Shown: piece after piece, positions 25,402-33,065 of the stretch
How positions within the stretch are numbered: position 1 is the stretch's first letter
How the letters are laid out: each line of letters begins with the position of its first letter
Assembly: GCF_000011065.1 (NCBI RefSeq)
Contig: NC_004663.1
Location: 5,208,001-5,272,000 of the forward strand
Direction of reading: 5' to 3'
Source of the DNA: Bacteroides thetaiotaomicron VPI-5482
GTDB taxonomy: Bacteria; Bacteroidota; Bacteroidia; Bacteroidales; Bacteroidaceae
Length of the DNA: 64,000 nucleotides
Notes under the pieces: generated by a model
Seen by the model: the letters and a program-made list of their open reading frames with translations, nothing else
What the model was told of the DNA's origin: nothing
The model's database searches: none
Program-made: the position numbers and the translations under genes

Positions 25402-26610
25402 TCACAGTAAATCCAGTATTTTCTTATTGGCTTTATCCACCACAGTAGTATCCAGCGATGCAAGATAAATCTGCGTAGTGTTCTCTGAATCATGCCCCAT
25501 GCCCTCACTAATGACAGAGATAGGCACATTACGGCTCTTGGCGATACTTGCCCACGAATGCCGACCAACATACATCGTTAAGGGTATTGGCAAATCCAGT
25601 TGCTTTCCGATTTTCTTCAACAGATGGTTTACTCGGTGAAGTTCGTTGGCGTATTGCTTCCGATAATCATCGTCCCGTTTTGTAATGATGGGCAAGAGGT
25701 ATTCCGTTTCGTTTACCAAATATTTGTCAAGAATCTCTTGCATACACCTTTCCCATTTGATGAACAACCGTTGTCCCGTCTTCCGTCTGCGATAGGAAAG
25801 AGTGCCATTCTGCAAGTCCTTCTTTCTCAGATAAGCCATGTCGATAAACGACATTCCTCTTGTATAGAAACTGAACAGGAACATGTCACGGGTATAGTCA
25901 AGATTGGGCATCAATGACAAGTCAAGCCCTTTGATGCGTCTAATATCATTGAGTGACAAGGCTCGCTTTATGGTTTTCTCCACTCCCGTATAGACGGACT
26001 TGAACGGATGTCGTTGTTCGGTCAATCCATCTTCCACCGCACGGTTATAGACCGCTTTCAGAATACGCATATAGAAGGATATGGTGTTGAGCGTATTTCC
26101 CCTGCCTTTCAAATAAGCCTCGTACTCTGCCAACAAATCCGCATTAAATTGGTCAAACAAGGCCTCTGGGTCATTCATAAAACCGCTAAAACTTCTGAGT
26201 GCAGCTGTATAAGTTTCAGAAGTGCGTATCTTCCCCAAGCGTTTCAGTCTCGCTATCTGCTGGCTGATGTAAGCGTTAAACGACAGTTCTTGCCTGTTGT
26301 CATGAAAGCGCATGATTATATCGTCCGTTACAAATGTGCCGGACTGGGATAACGTGTGTATGATTTTGTTCAATCTCTCCTTGTCCCACTTGATACGTGA
26401 ACCGATTGAAAGCAGATAATTGTTCCTCTCTTGTCCTGTCGATATATGATGTAAGACAACCGTTTCAGAATGGCAGTCCCATTCCGAAACGAAAAGTTTA
26501 TACTCTGTGTTTATCTGTCTGACCACACGGTTGTGGATGACCTGATAGTAGAGTGTACCCTCCCTGCCGTTTACGGTGGATGGGCGAAACTTGACCTTTA
26601 TCGATGCCAT
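25402..26610 (-). CDS. Tyrosine-type DNA invertase
   Basis: A site-specific recombinase of 402 residues from ATG 26610 (MASIKVKFRPST); 18 further upstream codons overlap mobA and are rejected. It has an arm-like N-terminal domain, a SAM-like domain (LSFNAYISQQIARLKRLGKI) and a catalytic domain with arginine in FYTRGMSFIDMAYLR, then MYVGRHSWASIAKS (the box usually HxxRH, here with tyrosine first, as I recall for Bacteroides promoter invertases) and a late tyrosine in TTQIYLASL. Its gene ends 31 bases from the inverted repeats, and the restriction operon lies on the other side, so I infer it flips the segment. It starts 1 base after the mobA stop, in the place where mobB would be expected. Confidence 0.8.
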   Translation of the reverse strand: MASIKVKFRPSTVNGREGTLYYQVIHNRVVRQINTEYKLFVSEWDCHSETVVLHHISTGQERNNYLLSIGSRIKWDKERLNKIIHTLSQSGTFVTDDIIMRFHDNRQELSFNAYISQQIARLKRLGKIRTSETYTAALRSFSGFMNDPEALFDQFNADLLAEYEAYLKGRGNTLNTISFYMRILKAVYNRAVEDGLTEQRHPFKSVYTGVEKTIKRALSLNDIRRIKGLDLSLMPNLDYTRDMFLFSFYTRGMSFIDMAYLRKKDLQNGTLSYRRRKTGQRLFIKWERCMQEILDKYLVNETEYLLPIITKRDDDYRKQYANELHRVNHLLKKIGKQLDLPIPLTMYVGRHSWASIAKSRNVPISVISEGMGHDSENTTQIYLASLDTTVVDKANKKILDLL

Positions 26611-26611
26611 A

Positions 26612-27034
26612 TCAGTCGGATTTGGATTGATAACACTTCTCCATCTCCCTTGAAAGCTCCACAATCTCCCGGCTCAACTTCACAAGTTCAATGGTACAAC
26701 TTTCCAACTTGTAGAGCAGAGCCATTGCCTTCTTCTCCGAAAAATGACATCGCAGCTCTTTGACTACCTGATTATAGTTCGTGCCGATGGCACGGAACTG
26801 GGCGTGGAAGTCCGACAACTTGGTGTAGTATTCCAGCATCGCCTTGTCCACCTTTAACACCTTGAACTTCTGCCCGAAGAAGTGCGCCTTGAGAAAGACG
26901 GCTTTCGCATATACCTGTGATTCCTCGTACATCGTGAGGAACTTGTTCCATTCCTCATCATCGAAGCGCACCATCACGCAGTGCGTCTTCGGATTCAGCT
27001 TGGGACTTCTCCCGTATTTACTCTTCTTTTTCAT
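26612..27034 (-). CDS. Mobilisation protein MobA (CTnDOT-like)
   Basis: A 140-residue protein with a basic N terminus (MKKKSKYGRSPKLNPK) and helical body (KAVFLKAHFFGQKFKVLKVDKA, NYNQVVKELRCHFSE), closely like the accessory mobilisation protein MobA of CTnDOT-type elements as I recall it. It would bind near oriT and help the relaxase MobB. No mobB follows; a DNA invertase gene begins 1 base after the stop. Mobilisation would therefore need a relaxase from elsewhere. Confidence 0.7.
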   Translation of the reverse strand: MKKKSKYGRSPKLNPKTHCVMVRFDDEEWNKFLTMYEESQVYAKAVFLKAHFFGQKFKVLKVDKAMLEYYTKLSDFHAQFRAIGTNYNQVVKELRCHFSEKKAMALLYKLESCTIELVKLSREIVELSREMEKCYQSKSD

Positions 27035-27314
27035 GCTTCTTATTCTTTCAATTTTATGGTTTGTTCACTGTCTAATCTCTGATAAAGAAAGATTGAAATT
27101 ATCCGACTTCGGAGGATAATTCTGCCCACGGCGGTGCAAGGGTTTTCAGTTACTCCGGAACATCCGAGTAACTGAAAACATACCTTGCTGTGTCTTTGAG
27201 GACACAAAAATCCTCCGCCTGTCGGATTGATTTCCGAGTGTAATAACTCACTTTGTGTATCGGTCGAACCGATGGAGTACATCCAACGGCTCAACCTGTT
27301 CCACCGTAATCCCG
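27035..27314. other. Non-coding region upstream of mobA, candidate oriT region
   Basis: These 280 bases lie between mobA and the DUF3408 gene. They hold a perfect 14-bp stem with 10-base loop (27142-27179: GTTTTCAGTTACTC and its complement). In CTnDOT-like elements the transfer origin lies near the mob genes, so this is a candidate oriT; the hairpin could also be a terminator for the DUF3408 gene. An open frame here on the minus strand does not look coding. Confidence 0.4.
27142..27179. repeat. 14-bp perfect hairpin upstream of mobA
   Basis: Arms 27142-27155 and 27166-27179 are exact complements around the loop CGGAACATCC. There is no T-run on either strand, which speaks against a simple terminator and leaves an oriT or protein-binding role open. 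Confidence 0.6.
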
Positions 27315-27782
27315 TCAGAGTTTGCGCCATTGCTCGATGTCATTCCGGTAGGCCTCGAGGTGCAGGCGGACAAGGTTCTCTATAAGTCCGGATGCGCTCA
27401 TGCCCTTCCCTCCGAGGTAGCGGACAACCCTGTCCAACTCGTCACGCACCGTCTCACTGACGAACACGGGCTTGCGGTTGATAATTTTGGGAACTTTGAG
27501 ATAGGTGGTGCGGTACTCTTCTAAAGACAGCCTGCGCTGTTTGCCACTGATACGCTTCTGCGGCATTACCGCTTCTCCGCTCGCCACTCCTGACGGTTCT
27601 TCTGCCATATGAATTTCTGCTTCTTCCGTGACGGTCTTGCCGGGCTGTTCCGGCTCCTCCGGTTCCAGACCGATACTCCTGTAGAAGTCGTCTATCGACT
27701 TGGAGGTGTAGGGTTCCCTGCGCCCCATTTTTTCCACGATTTCACGAGCTTGACGCTCTGTAATGTTTGGTTCTTTTTTCAT
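27315..27782 (-). CDS. DUF3408 domain-containing conjugative element protein
   Basis: A 155-residue protein of unknown function. The first about 80 residues are charged and proline/glutamate-rich. The C-terminal half (SLEEYRTTYLKVPKIINRKP, then FVSETVRDELDRVVRYLGG, SASGLIENLVRLHLE) is the DUF3408 part, with a ribbon-helix-helix-like look. Such proteins occur next to mobilisation genes of CTnDOT-type elements, which supports the origin of this part of the inner element. A -7-like element is at 27982-27989. Confidence 0.75.
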   Translation of the reverse strand: MKKEPNITERQAREIVEKMGRREPYTSKSIDDFYRSIGLEPEEPEQPGKTVTEEAEIHMAEEPSGVASGEAVMPQKRISGKQRRLSLEEYRTTYLKVPKIINRKPVFVSETVRDELDRVVRYLGGKGMSASGLIENLVRLHLEAYRNDIEQWRKL

Positions 27783-28235
27783 TGTAAAAACAAATTGATT
27801 AAGTTATTGAATGTGGTCTTGGTCTATACCTCGACCGATTATCGGGAGCGAAGTAAGGTGCTTTAATACAGTCAGTCAAGCACTTGGATTTTCTTAGTCA
27901 TTTTTGTACGGTTTTGCTTTATGGGGACTGACAAATCGGTGCGGACTTCACCGATTTGCCGGATATGAATAGCTGAAAGTACAAAGGTACGATTGGGGAC
28001 AATTTTAAATTAAGCCCTTATTTTGGCTGTGGCTTCTTTATAAAAAAAGGGAATTAAAGGCTGAACGGAAATCGTATTCCACCGGCTTGCTCACAGATAA
28101 CCGGCAAGCAGTACCCCGGACAATGACTACCGTATCGGCGCAACACGCTGCCACTTTTTGAAAATCCATTGCATGACAGCGGATAATGTATTTCTTTGTG
28201 GCAAAAGAAACAGTAACAATTAAAAGAAAGGCAAT
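27783..28235. other. Non-coding region between divergent genes of the inner element
   Basis: These 453 bases hold no convincing gene. A minus-strand -7 element, TACCTTTG (27989-27982), could start transcription of DUF3408-mobA-invertase with a leader of about 200 bases. No clear plus-strand promoter for the gene at 28236 was found. Confidence 0.45.
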
Positions 28236-28547
28236 ATGGAAATTGTATCAATCGAAAGAAAGACCTTTGAGGCAATGGTCGCCAAGTTCGACCGTTTCGT
28301 CAGCCGTATGGATGCCATCTGCCATCGGCACGGGGAAAAGAAAATGAGCGAATGGATGGATAATCAGGACGTGTGCCGTATGCTCAACATCAGCCCTCGC
28401 ACGTTACAGACGCTTCGGGATAACGGCACGCTGGCTTATTCACAGATAAACCACAAGACGTATTACCGTCCCGAAGACGTGGAACTCATTGTCTCCGTTG
28501 TGGAGGATAGAAGAAAGGAAGCGAAGTTCAAAGGAAAGACTATATGA
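28236..28547 (+). CDS. Helix-turn-helix protein, excisionase-like
   Basis: A 103-residue protein. After a helical N terminus comes a MerR/Xis-type helix-turn-helix: WMDNQDVCRMLNISPRTLQT, then LRDNGTLAYSQINHKTYYRP and EDVELIV. Such small proteins beside integrases act as recombination directionality factors or regulators in Bacteroides elements. The next gene codes for a similar protein. Confidence 0.7.
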   Translation: MEIVSIERKTFEAMVAKFDRFVSRMDAICHRHGEKKMSEWMDNQDVCRMLNISPRTLQTLRDNGTLAYSQINHKTYYRPEDVELIVSVVEDRRKEAKFKGKTI

Positions 28548-28586
28548 ATTAAATATAATGACAACACCCACTAAATCCAGAGTAAT

Positions 28587-28892
28587 ATGAATGAGTTGAT
28601 TAACAAGGACAACAAGTGGATAATCCACTTTATGGGCAGTCTTGACCGACTGCTTGATAATGTAGAGCACCTGACCGCCAATTACCGCCCGACATTGGGC
28701 GGTGAGCGTTTCTTCACTGACAAGGAGGTGTCGGCACGGCTGAAGGTGAGCCGCCGGACACTTCAGGACTACCGCAATGAAGGGCGTATCGCCTATATCC
28801 AGTTGGGCGGTAAAATCCTCTACCGTGAATCCGACATCGAACGGATGCTGAATGACGGCTACCGCTCCGCCTACCGACAAAGGATAACTTGA
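28587..28892 (+). CDS. Helix-turn-helix protein, second excisionase-like paralogue
   Basis: A 101-residue protein with the same layout as its neighbour: a helical start (FMGSLDRLLDNVEHL), then FFTDKEVSARLKVSRRTLQD, YRNEGRIAYIQLGGKILYRE and SDIERML. It probably binds DNA near the element ends or regulates the element. It is followed by a strong hairpin terminator. Confidence 0.7.
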   Translation: MNELINKDNKWIIHFMGSLDRLLDNVEHLTANYRPTLGGERFFTDKEVSARLKVSRRTLQDYRNEGRIAYIQLGGKILYRESDIERMLNDGYRSAYRQRIT

Positions 28893-28962
28893 TTTTTCTT
28901 AAAGGAGTGCAGTTTGCCGTATGCCCTGTATTGCGGCAGCAATAGACTTTCGACAAAAAGAA

Positions 28963-29023
28963 AAAAGGAACGGCTTACAGACGAAGCGCAGTATTGACAC
29001 TTCATCCGTAAGCCGTTCCTTTT
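28963..29023. terminator. Strong hairpin terminator
   Basis: A 16-bp perfect stem (AAAAGGAACGGCTTAC and its complement, 28963-28978 and 29008-29023) with a 29-base inner part. An A-run on the left and T-run on the right allow use in both directions, after the excisionase-like genes and after the minus-strand gene at 29118-29492. Confidence 0.8.
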
Positions 29024-29117
29024 CTGCTCTTATAATTACCCATCAGTTGCTTGTTTTTCGTTGTCGGATGCCTTTCAAACGTGTGGCAACGGAAACAAGT
29101 TACTGACGGGATGAACC

Positions 29118-29492
29118 TCAACTATACCATCGGTTATTACTCCTGCCACAGGAAACAAACAACGTAACAGGTGTTTCTCTTTTGGTAGTGCTGATTTCAT
29201 TTATTATAAACCGTCTGAACAAAGCACTTTCTTTACTGCATATCCTGAATGCAATGGCTATAACCAGTTCAAGGTTGTAAACGTCATAACTGATACCATC
29301 CGGTTGCCTGATATATCGCATCGTATCGGCTTCATTCAGTTCATTGTTCTTATAGATTGCCCGTATTGCCTTGCGGACATTGCATGAGAACACCCCGAAC
29401 AGGTCGGCAATCTCAAATTGCATCATCCATACGGGTGCGGTTGGCATAGTGACTGCATCCGTTTCACTGATTGTTATTATGCCTCTGCTCAT
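29118..29492 (-). CDS. RhuM-like DNA-binding protein, short
   Basis: A 124-residue protein. The segment QFEIADLFGVFSCNVRKAIR followed by NNELNEADTMRYI and YDVYNLELVIAIAFRI resembles the N-terminal part of the RhuM family (a helix-turn-helix followed by a conserved YnLe motif). Full RhuM proteins are about 300 residues, so this is a short form or a fragment. The function is unknown. Confidence 0.5.
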   Translation of the reverse strand: MSRGIITISETDAVTMPTAPVWMMQFEIADLFGVFSCNVRKAIRAIYKNNELNEADTMRYIRQPDGISYDVYNLELVIAIAFRICSKESALFRRFIINEISTTKRETPVTLFVSCGRSNNRWYS

Positions 29493-29520
29493 AATCCCTT
29501 TATTTTATGATGATTATTTG

Positions 29521-30732
29521 CTATTTCTTCTTTTCGCCAGACGATATTTCCTTTCTTCGCTCCATCAGTTTGTCCATATCTTTGGAAATTTTATCATCGG
29601 TTATCCGTGCATATCCCTGTGTCGTCCTGATATTGGAGTGTCCCATCATCTTGGCGATACTCTCAATGGGTATATCTGCCGAAATCAAAAATGTTCCGAA
29701 ACTGTGCCGACTTTGGTGATAGGTCAAGTTTTCCTCTTTCCCTATGGTTATTCCCAACTCGTGAACCTCAAACCATAGGGCATCACGGTTGGGAAGAGGA
29801 AACACGGGCTTCTCGTCATCGGTCGTGTTATACAGCGACAATATCCGCTCCGCTATGGGATGTAAGGGTATGAATGCCTCCACCTTTGTCTTTTTTCGGT
29901 TGATGCGGATGTACCGTCTGCCATCAGCGTTTGTTCCGATATGGTGGGGATGAAGAAGTTTGATGTCCACATACGCCAGTCCCGTCAGGGTGGAAAATAT
30001 GAAAGCCCGTCTTGCCAGTTCCATACGCTTGTCATACATCGGTGTGGAAAGTATCTTCTTGAACTCCTCACGGCTGATGTACCTGTGCCTTGCTTCCGGC
30101 TTTGTCTCATATTCCAAGTCCTCACAGGGATTTACACGGAGAATCTCCTTGTCTACTGCAAGGTACAACAGTCGGTTCAGCCAACGCAGGCAATGGTTGG
30201 TCTGGGAAGCCCCGAAGTTCTTGCATTTCTTCAAGTGGGCTTTGTAGGACTTGCCGAAATCCTCCGTCACTTCTTCAAGGGGAATGTCCTTTTTACCGAT
30301 GGACGTAAGAAAATCCGTCAGGTACTTCTGATAATACATTGAACTTCGACAGGAAGAAGTCGAGTCTATTTCTTCGGAATGCTTCTTCAACCGCTCACGT
30401 TCCCATTCTCCCATCTGTAGAAGAGTGGTCGGATGGATGTTGTTCAAGGATATGTGGTTCTTCAAAATCTCGGCACTGACCACACCTTGCGATTTCAGTA
30501 TCTCATTGTAGGCTTCCTCTGTCAGTCGTAAATATTCTCGTAAGCGGTTATTTTCCCTTACGGATTTAATCTCGTTTTTCTTGCTGTTCCATTCTTCCGG
30601 TCGGCAATAAATCCCCGTACTGATGGCAGTCTGTTTGCCGTCAATGGTTATGCGGCAGAGTATGGCGGTCGTACCGTCAGCCTTTACTTTGCTGCGGTTA
30701 ATGTAGGGTAAAAGTGAAAATGTGCTTCGCAT
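29521..30732 (-). CDS. Tyrosine recombinase/integrase of the inner element (second)
   Basis: A 403-residue site-specific recombinase. N-terminal arm domain (MRSTFSLLPYINRSKVKADG), SAM-like domain (YYQKYLTDFLTSIGKKD) and a complete catalytic domain: arginine in FSTLTGLAYVDIKLL region, YHQSRHSFGTFL, LGHSNIRTTQGYARI-like end with tyrosine. It is downstream of the other integrase with a 21-base gap, so the two are probably cotranscribed. Paired integrases at one end occur in several Bacteroides elements. Confidence 0.85.
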   Translation of the reverse strand: MRSTFSLLPYINRSKVKADGTTAILCRITIDGKQTAISTGIYCRPEEWNSKKNEIKSVRENNRLREYLRLTEEAYNEILKSQGVVSAEILKNHISLNNIHPTTLLQMGEWERERLKKHSEEIDSTSSCRSSMYYQKYLTDFLTSIGKKDIPLEEVTEDFGKSYKAHLKKCKNFGASQTNHCLRWLNRLLYLAVDKEILRVNPCEDLEYETKPEARHRYISREEFKKILSTPMYDKRMELARRAFIFSTLTGLAYVDIKLLHPHHIGTNADGRRYIRINRKKTKVEAFIPLHPIAERILSLYNTTDDEKPVFPLPNRDALWFEVHELGITIGKEENLTYHQSRHSFGTFLISADIPIESIAKMMGHSNIRTTQGYARITDDKISKDMDKLMERRKEISSGEKKK

Positions 30733-30753
30733 ATAGTTTTCTGTATTAAAGGA

Positions 30754-31983
30754 TTAAAGAACTAATTGAAAATCTTTGGTGGCTTCTATGAACTTGTCCA
30801 TGTCCTCGAAAAGTTTCTTCGGGCTGACACGGGCATAGACCTGTGTTGTGGAAATGTCGGAATGTCCCAGCATCCTACTGATGGTTTCTATCGGCACACC
30901 TGCTTCAAGCGTAATCAGCGAGGCGAAGCTGTGCCTCGCCTGATGATAACACAAATCATCCTTGATGCCTGCCAGTGCCGCCAACGCTTTCATGTGTCGT
31001 CTGAGATTTGACCAATGCAGCAAAGGGAACAGGGTGTCCCTATCCTCACTATGATATTTTTCAATCAGCGCAATCGCTTCCGGTAACAGTTTCACACAGG
31101 CACGAAGTTCGTTTTTCTTTCTTCGATACTTCAACCACAAAGCACCGTCCTCATCCGTATATAGGTTCTCGTGGGTAATCGAGACAACATCCGCATAACA
31201 GACCCCGGTGTAGCACCCGAAGAGAAACATATCCCTTGCCAGTATATGGGATTTGCGGTAAGCGGGTATTTCCACATCACGGATTTTCTCAAACGATTCA
31301 CGACTCAATGCCCGTGGTGTCGTTTCCGTCTTCTTTGGTAAGGTAAAATGCTGGAAGTGGATTCTGTCGGCATATCCATCCTTATACGCCAGACGGCATA
31401 TCTTCTTCAGGATGGCAAGATGATGGCGGACAGTATCAATCGCATAGCCTTTCTCTTCCGTGGCAAAAGACTGATAGTCGTGGATGAACTGCTCTGTCAG
31501 TTGTCCAAATGCCAAATCTTTCACCTTGTACTTGTTCTCGATGAACTCCCCGATTGTCAGGCGCATATAGTGATAACCGGGATAAGTCCCTTTTGCCCTG
31601 TCTATGCCGATACGGGCTTTGAGGTCATCGCAGACAACATCCGTCATTCGCATGAGCGTCATCTGCGTTTCCATGCTGCCCTGAAAAAGGTTTTTCACAT
31701 CGGTAGCATCAAAATCAACCTTGCGATTCACAAGGTTGTCAAAGGCATTGTTTACCGCTAACAGTAACTTTTCAATCTTAGCATTGATCTCAACCGCTTC
31801 CTTGCTTTTGCCGTTCAGACGGCTTTCACGTGGATTCCATAATTCGGGAGTGCAGGACAGTTTGCATCCGAACTGTGCCATTGTCCTGTTTACCGTAATG
31901 CGTCCCATGATGGGAGCTTTTCCCGACTTGTCCGGTCCGCTCTTTTTGAGGTAGAGCAATACCTTGAATTTTTCTACTTTCAT
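30754..31983 (-). CDS. Tyrosine recombinase/integrase of the inner element (first, end-proximal)
   Basis: A 409-residue recombinase from ATG 31983 (MKVEKFKVLLYLKKSG); 19 further codons upstream do not fit the family. The catalytic domain has FGCYTGVCYADVVSIT, YHQARHSFASLI, and MLGHSDISTTQVYARV with the nucleophilic tyrosine. It lies about 300 bases from the right junction of the inner element, the standard place for the enzyme that inserts the element, so it is the best candidate for integration into the resident integrase gene. Confidence 0.87.
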   Translation of the reverse strand: MKVEKFKVLLYLKKSGPDKSGKAPIMGRITVNRTMAQFGCKLSCTPELWNPRESRLNGKSKEAVEINAKIEKLLLAVNNAFDNLVNRKVDFDATDVKNLFQGSMETQMTLMRMTDVVCDDLKARIGIDRAKGTYPGYHYMRLTIGEFIENKYKVKDLAFGQLTEQFIHDYQSFATEEKGYAIDTVRHHLAILKKICRLAYKDGYADRIHFQHFTLPKKTETTPRALSRESFEKIRDVEIPAYRKSHILARDMFLFGCYTGVCYADVVSITHENLYTDEDGALWLKYRRKKNELRACVKLLPEAIALIEKYHSEDRDTLFPLLHWSNLRRHMKALAALAGIKDDLCYHQARHSFASLITLEAGVPIETISRMLGHSDISTTQVYARVSPKKLFEDMDKFIEATKDFQLVL

Positions 31984-32277
31984 ACGCTTATACTTTTTAG
32001 TGCAAAAATACTTGCCATATAAGCGTTCCTTGATATGCAAAATACTGTGTATGAGTGCAAATAAAACGGTGAGGATTTCTTTTCATCGCTTACCGTTACC
32101 TGTTTTTGTTTCGGTAACCGCCCGGCTAACGGTTTGGTAACTGAACAACCTCAATATTCTGTTGTCGTTTGCATTTTCCACATTTTGCAGAATACAGAAA
32201 TACAGCTCATTTCAAACGACTTACGTTTAATCTTTACCTGTTCATTATTGCTTGCTTCGCCTTGTATATTCCATATG
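31984..32277. other. Right end of the inner element, non-coding
   Basis: These 294 bases lie between the integrase and the junction. Several GGTAAC/GTTACC copies (around 32090-32140) might be recombinase arm sites. I see no gene. An open frame from 32134 gives a false N terminus to the integrase fragment downstream. Confidence 0.4.
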
Positions 32278-32490
32278 GCCCGGCATACGTTCGCCACTAC
32301 TATTACCTTGTCTCATGGCATACCGATTGAAACCGTATCGAAAATGCTTGGACATACCAGTATCAAGACGACGCAAATCTACGCTAAGATTTTGGATACG
32401 AAGGTTATGGACGACATGGCAGCCCTCAAAGAAATGTACGCCCGGAAAGAATCACAAGAATCACCCAGCAATAAAGCAGCAAACGAATGA
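32278..32490 (+). pseudogene. Tyrosine integrase of the outer element, 3' part
   Basis: Codes for ARHTFATTITLSHGIPIETV, then SKMLGHTSIKTTQIYAKILD and a charged tail. It contains the second catalytic histidine and the nucleophilic tyrosine missing from the fragment at 14847-15905. It has no start of its own. The last four bases overlap the next gene, which keeps the original outer-element operon spacing. Confidence 0.88.
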
Positions 32491-32747
32491 AAACAACCGC
32501 AACCCTCATCCAGCAAGCCCTCGAACAAAAAGCAATCGACAGCATGATAGCATACGAACGGAACCTCATCTCCGAACAGAAGATGGGGAAAGCGCTCAAT
32601 GACGCACTGCAGCACTATAGCAACGTCGAAGGACACCGCAGCATTGTCCTCAAAGGATGGATTATAAAAACGATCTACGCCCTGAAAAGCAACCAACTGA
32701 ATGATCTCGACCGAATAGCTTTCAAATACATAAAAAATGAATATTAA
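32487..32747 (+). CDS. Hypothetical protein, outer element
   Basis: An 86-residue, charged, mostly helical protein (MKTTATLIQQALEQKAID; ISEQKMGKALNDALQHY). I do not recognise it. It overlaps the end of the integrase gene by 4 bases (ATGA), so it was cotranscribed with the integrase before the interruption. Confidence 0.55.
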   Translation: MKTTATLIQQALEQKAIDSMIAYERNLISEQKMGKALNDALQHYSNVEGHRSIVLKGWIIKTIYALKSNQLNDLDRIAFKYIKNEY

Positions 32748-32768
32748 TCCCTATAAAGAAGTAGAACA

Positions 32769-33065
32769 ATGAAAACAAAGAACAATAACATGAAAATCAT
32801 GAAAACCGAAAGTACAGCCAATGAACAGGAACGGAAAGAAGCGAAGTACAAGCCCGTTACCCCCGTCATACTCGACAATGTCTCCGAAGACGTGACATTT
32901 ATTCGCTCTGCAGATGTGTGTAAGCTACTCAACGTCAGCAATTCAACATTGAGAAACCTGCGCGCAGCGCAGGCTATTCCCTTCTACAAGCTGGGCGGAA
33001 CGTTCCTTTACAACAAAGAAGAAATCATGAATTATCTGGCATCCAATTATAGCAAAAGATTATGA
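32769..33065 (+). CDS. Helix-turn-helix protein, excisionase-like (outer element)
   Basis: A 98-residue protein with a basic N terminus and a C-terminal excisionase-type helix-turn-helix: FIRSADVCKLLNVSNSTLRN, LRAAQAIPFYKLGGTFLYN and KEEIMNYLAS. An alternative start is at 32790. It overlaps the next gene by 4 bases. It is probably the directionality factor or a regulator of the outer element. Confidence 0.7.
   Translation: MKTKNNNMKIMKTESTANEQERKEAKYKPVTPVILDNVSEDVTFIRSADVCKLLNVSNSTLRNLRAAQAIPFYKLGGTFLYNKEEIMNYLASNYSKRL

Larger units (their letters stand above)
15897..32287. mobile_element. Inner integrative element with defence cargo
   Basis: About 16.4 kb inserted in the outer integrase gene. 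Layout: left end with ParB-like/dam/OLD-like operon (+), convergent restriction-modification operon (-), invertible promoter segment, DNA invertase (-), mobA (-), DUF3408 (-), two excisionase-like genes (+), RhuM-like gene (-), two tyrosine integrases (-) at the right end. MobA and DUF3408 are typical of CTnDOT-like elements, but no relaxase or tra genes are present, so it would need help to move. Confidence 0.75.

Noticed and set aside
27040..27330. A 96-codon minus-strand open frame between mobA and the DUF3408 gene
   Set aside because: It overlaps a perfect hairpin and the end of the DUF3408 gene, and its residue composition is not protein-like. A non-coding, possibly oriT, region is more likely.
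28054..28275. A 73-codon minus-strand open frame between the DUF3408 and excisionase-like genes
   Set aside because: It overlaps the start of the plus-strand helix-turn-helix gene and has no recognisable features. It is treated as a chance frame.
32134..32277. N-terminal 48 codons of the open frame that contains the 3' integrase fragment
   Set aside because: The residues before ARH match no integrase; they come from the end of the inner element. Only the part from 32278 is counted as integrase.
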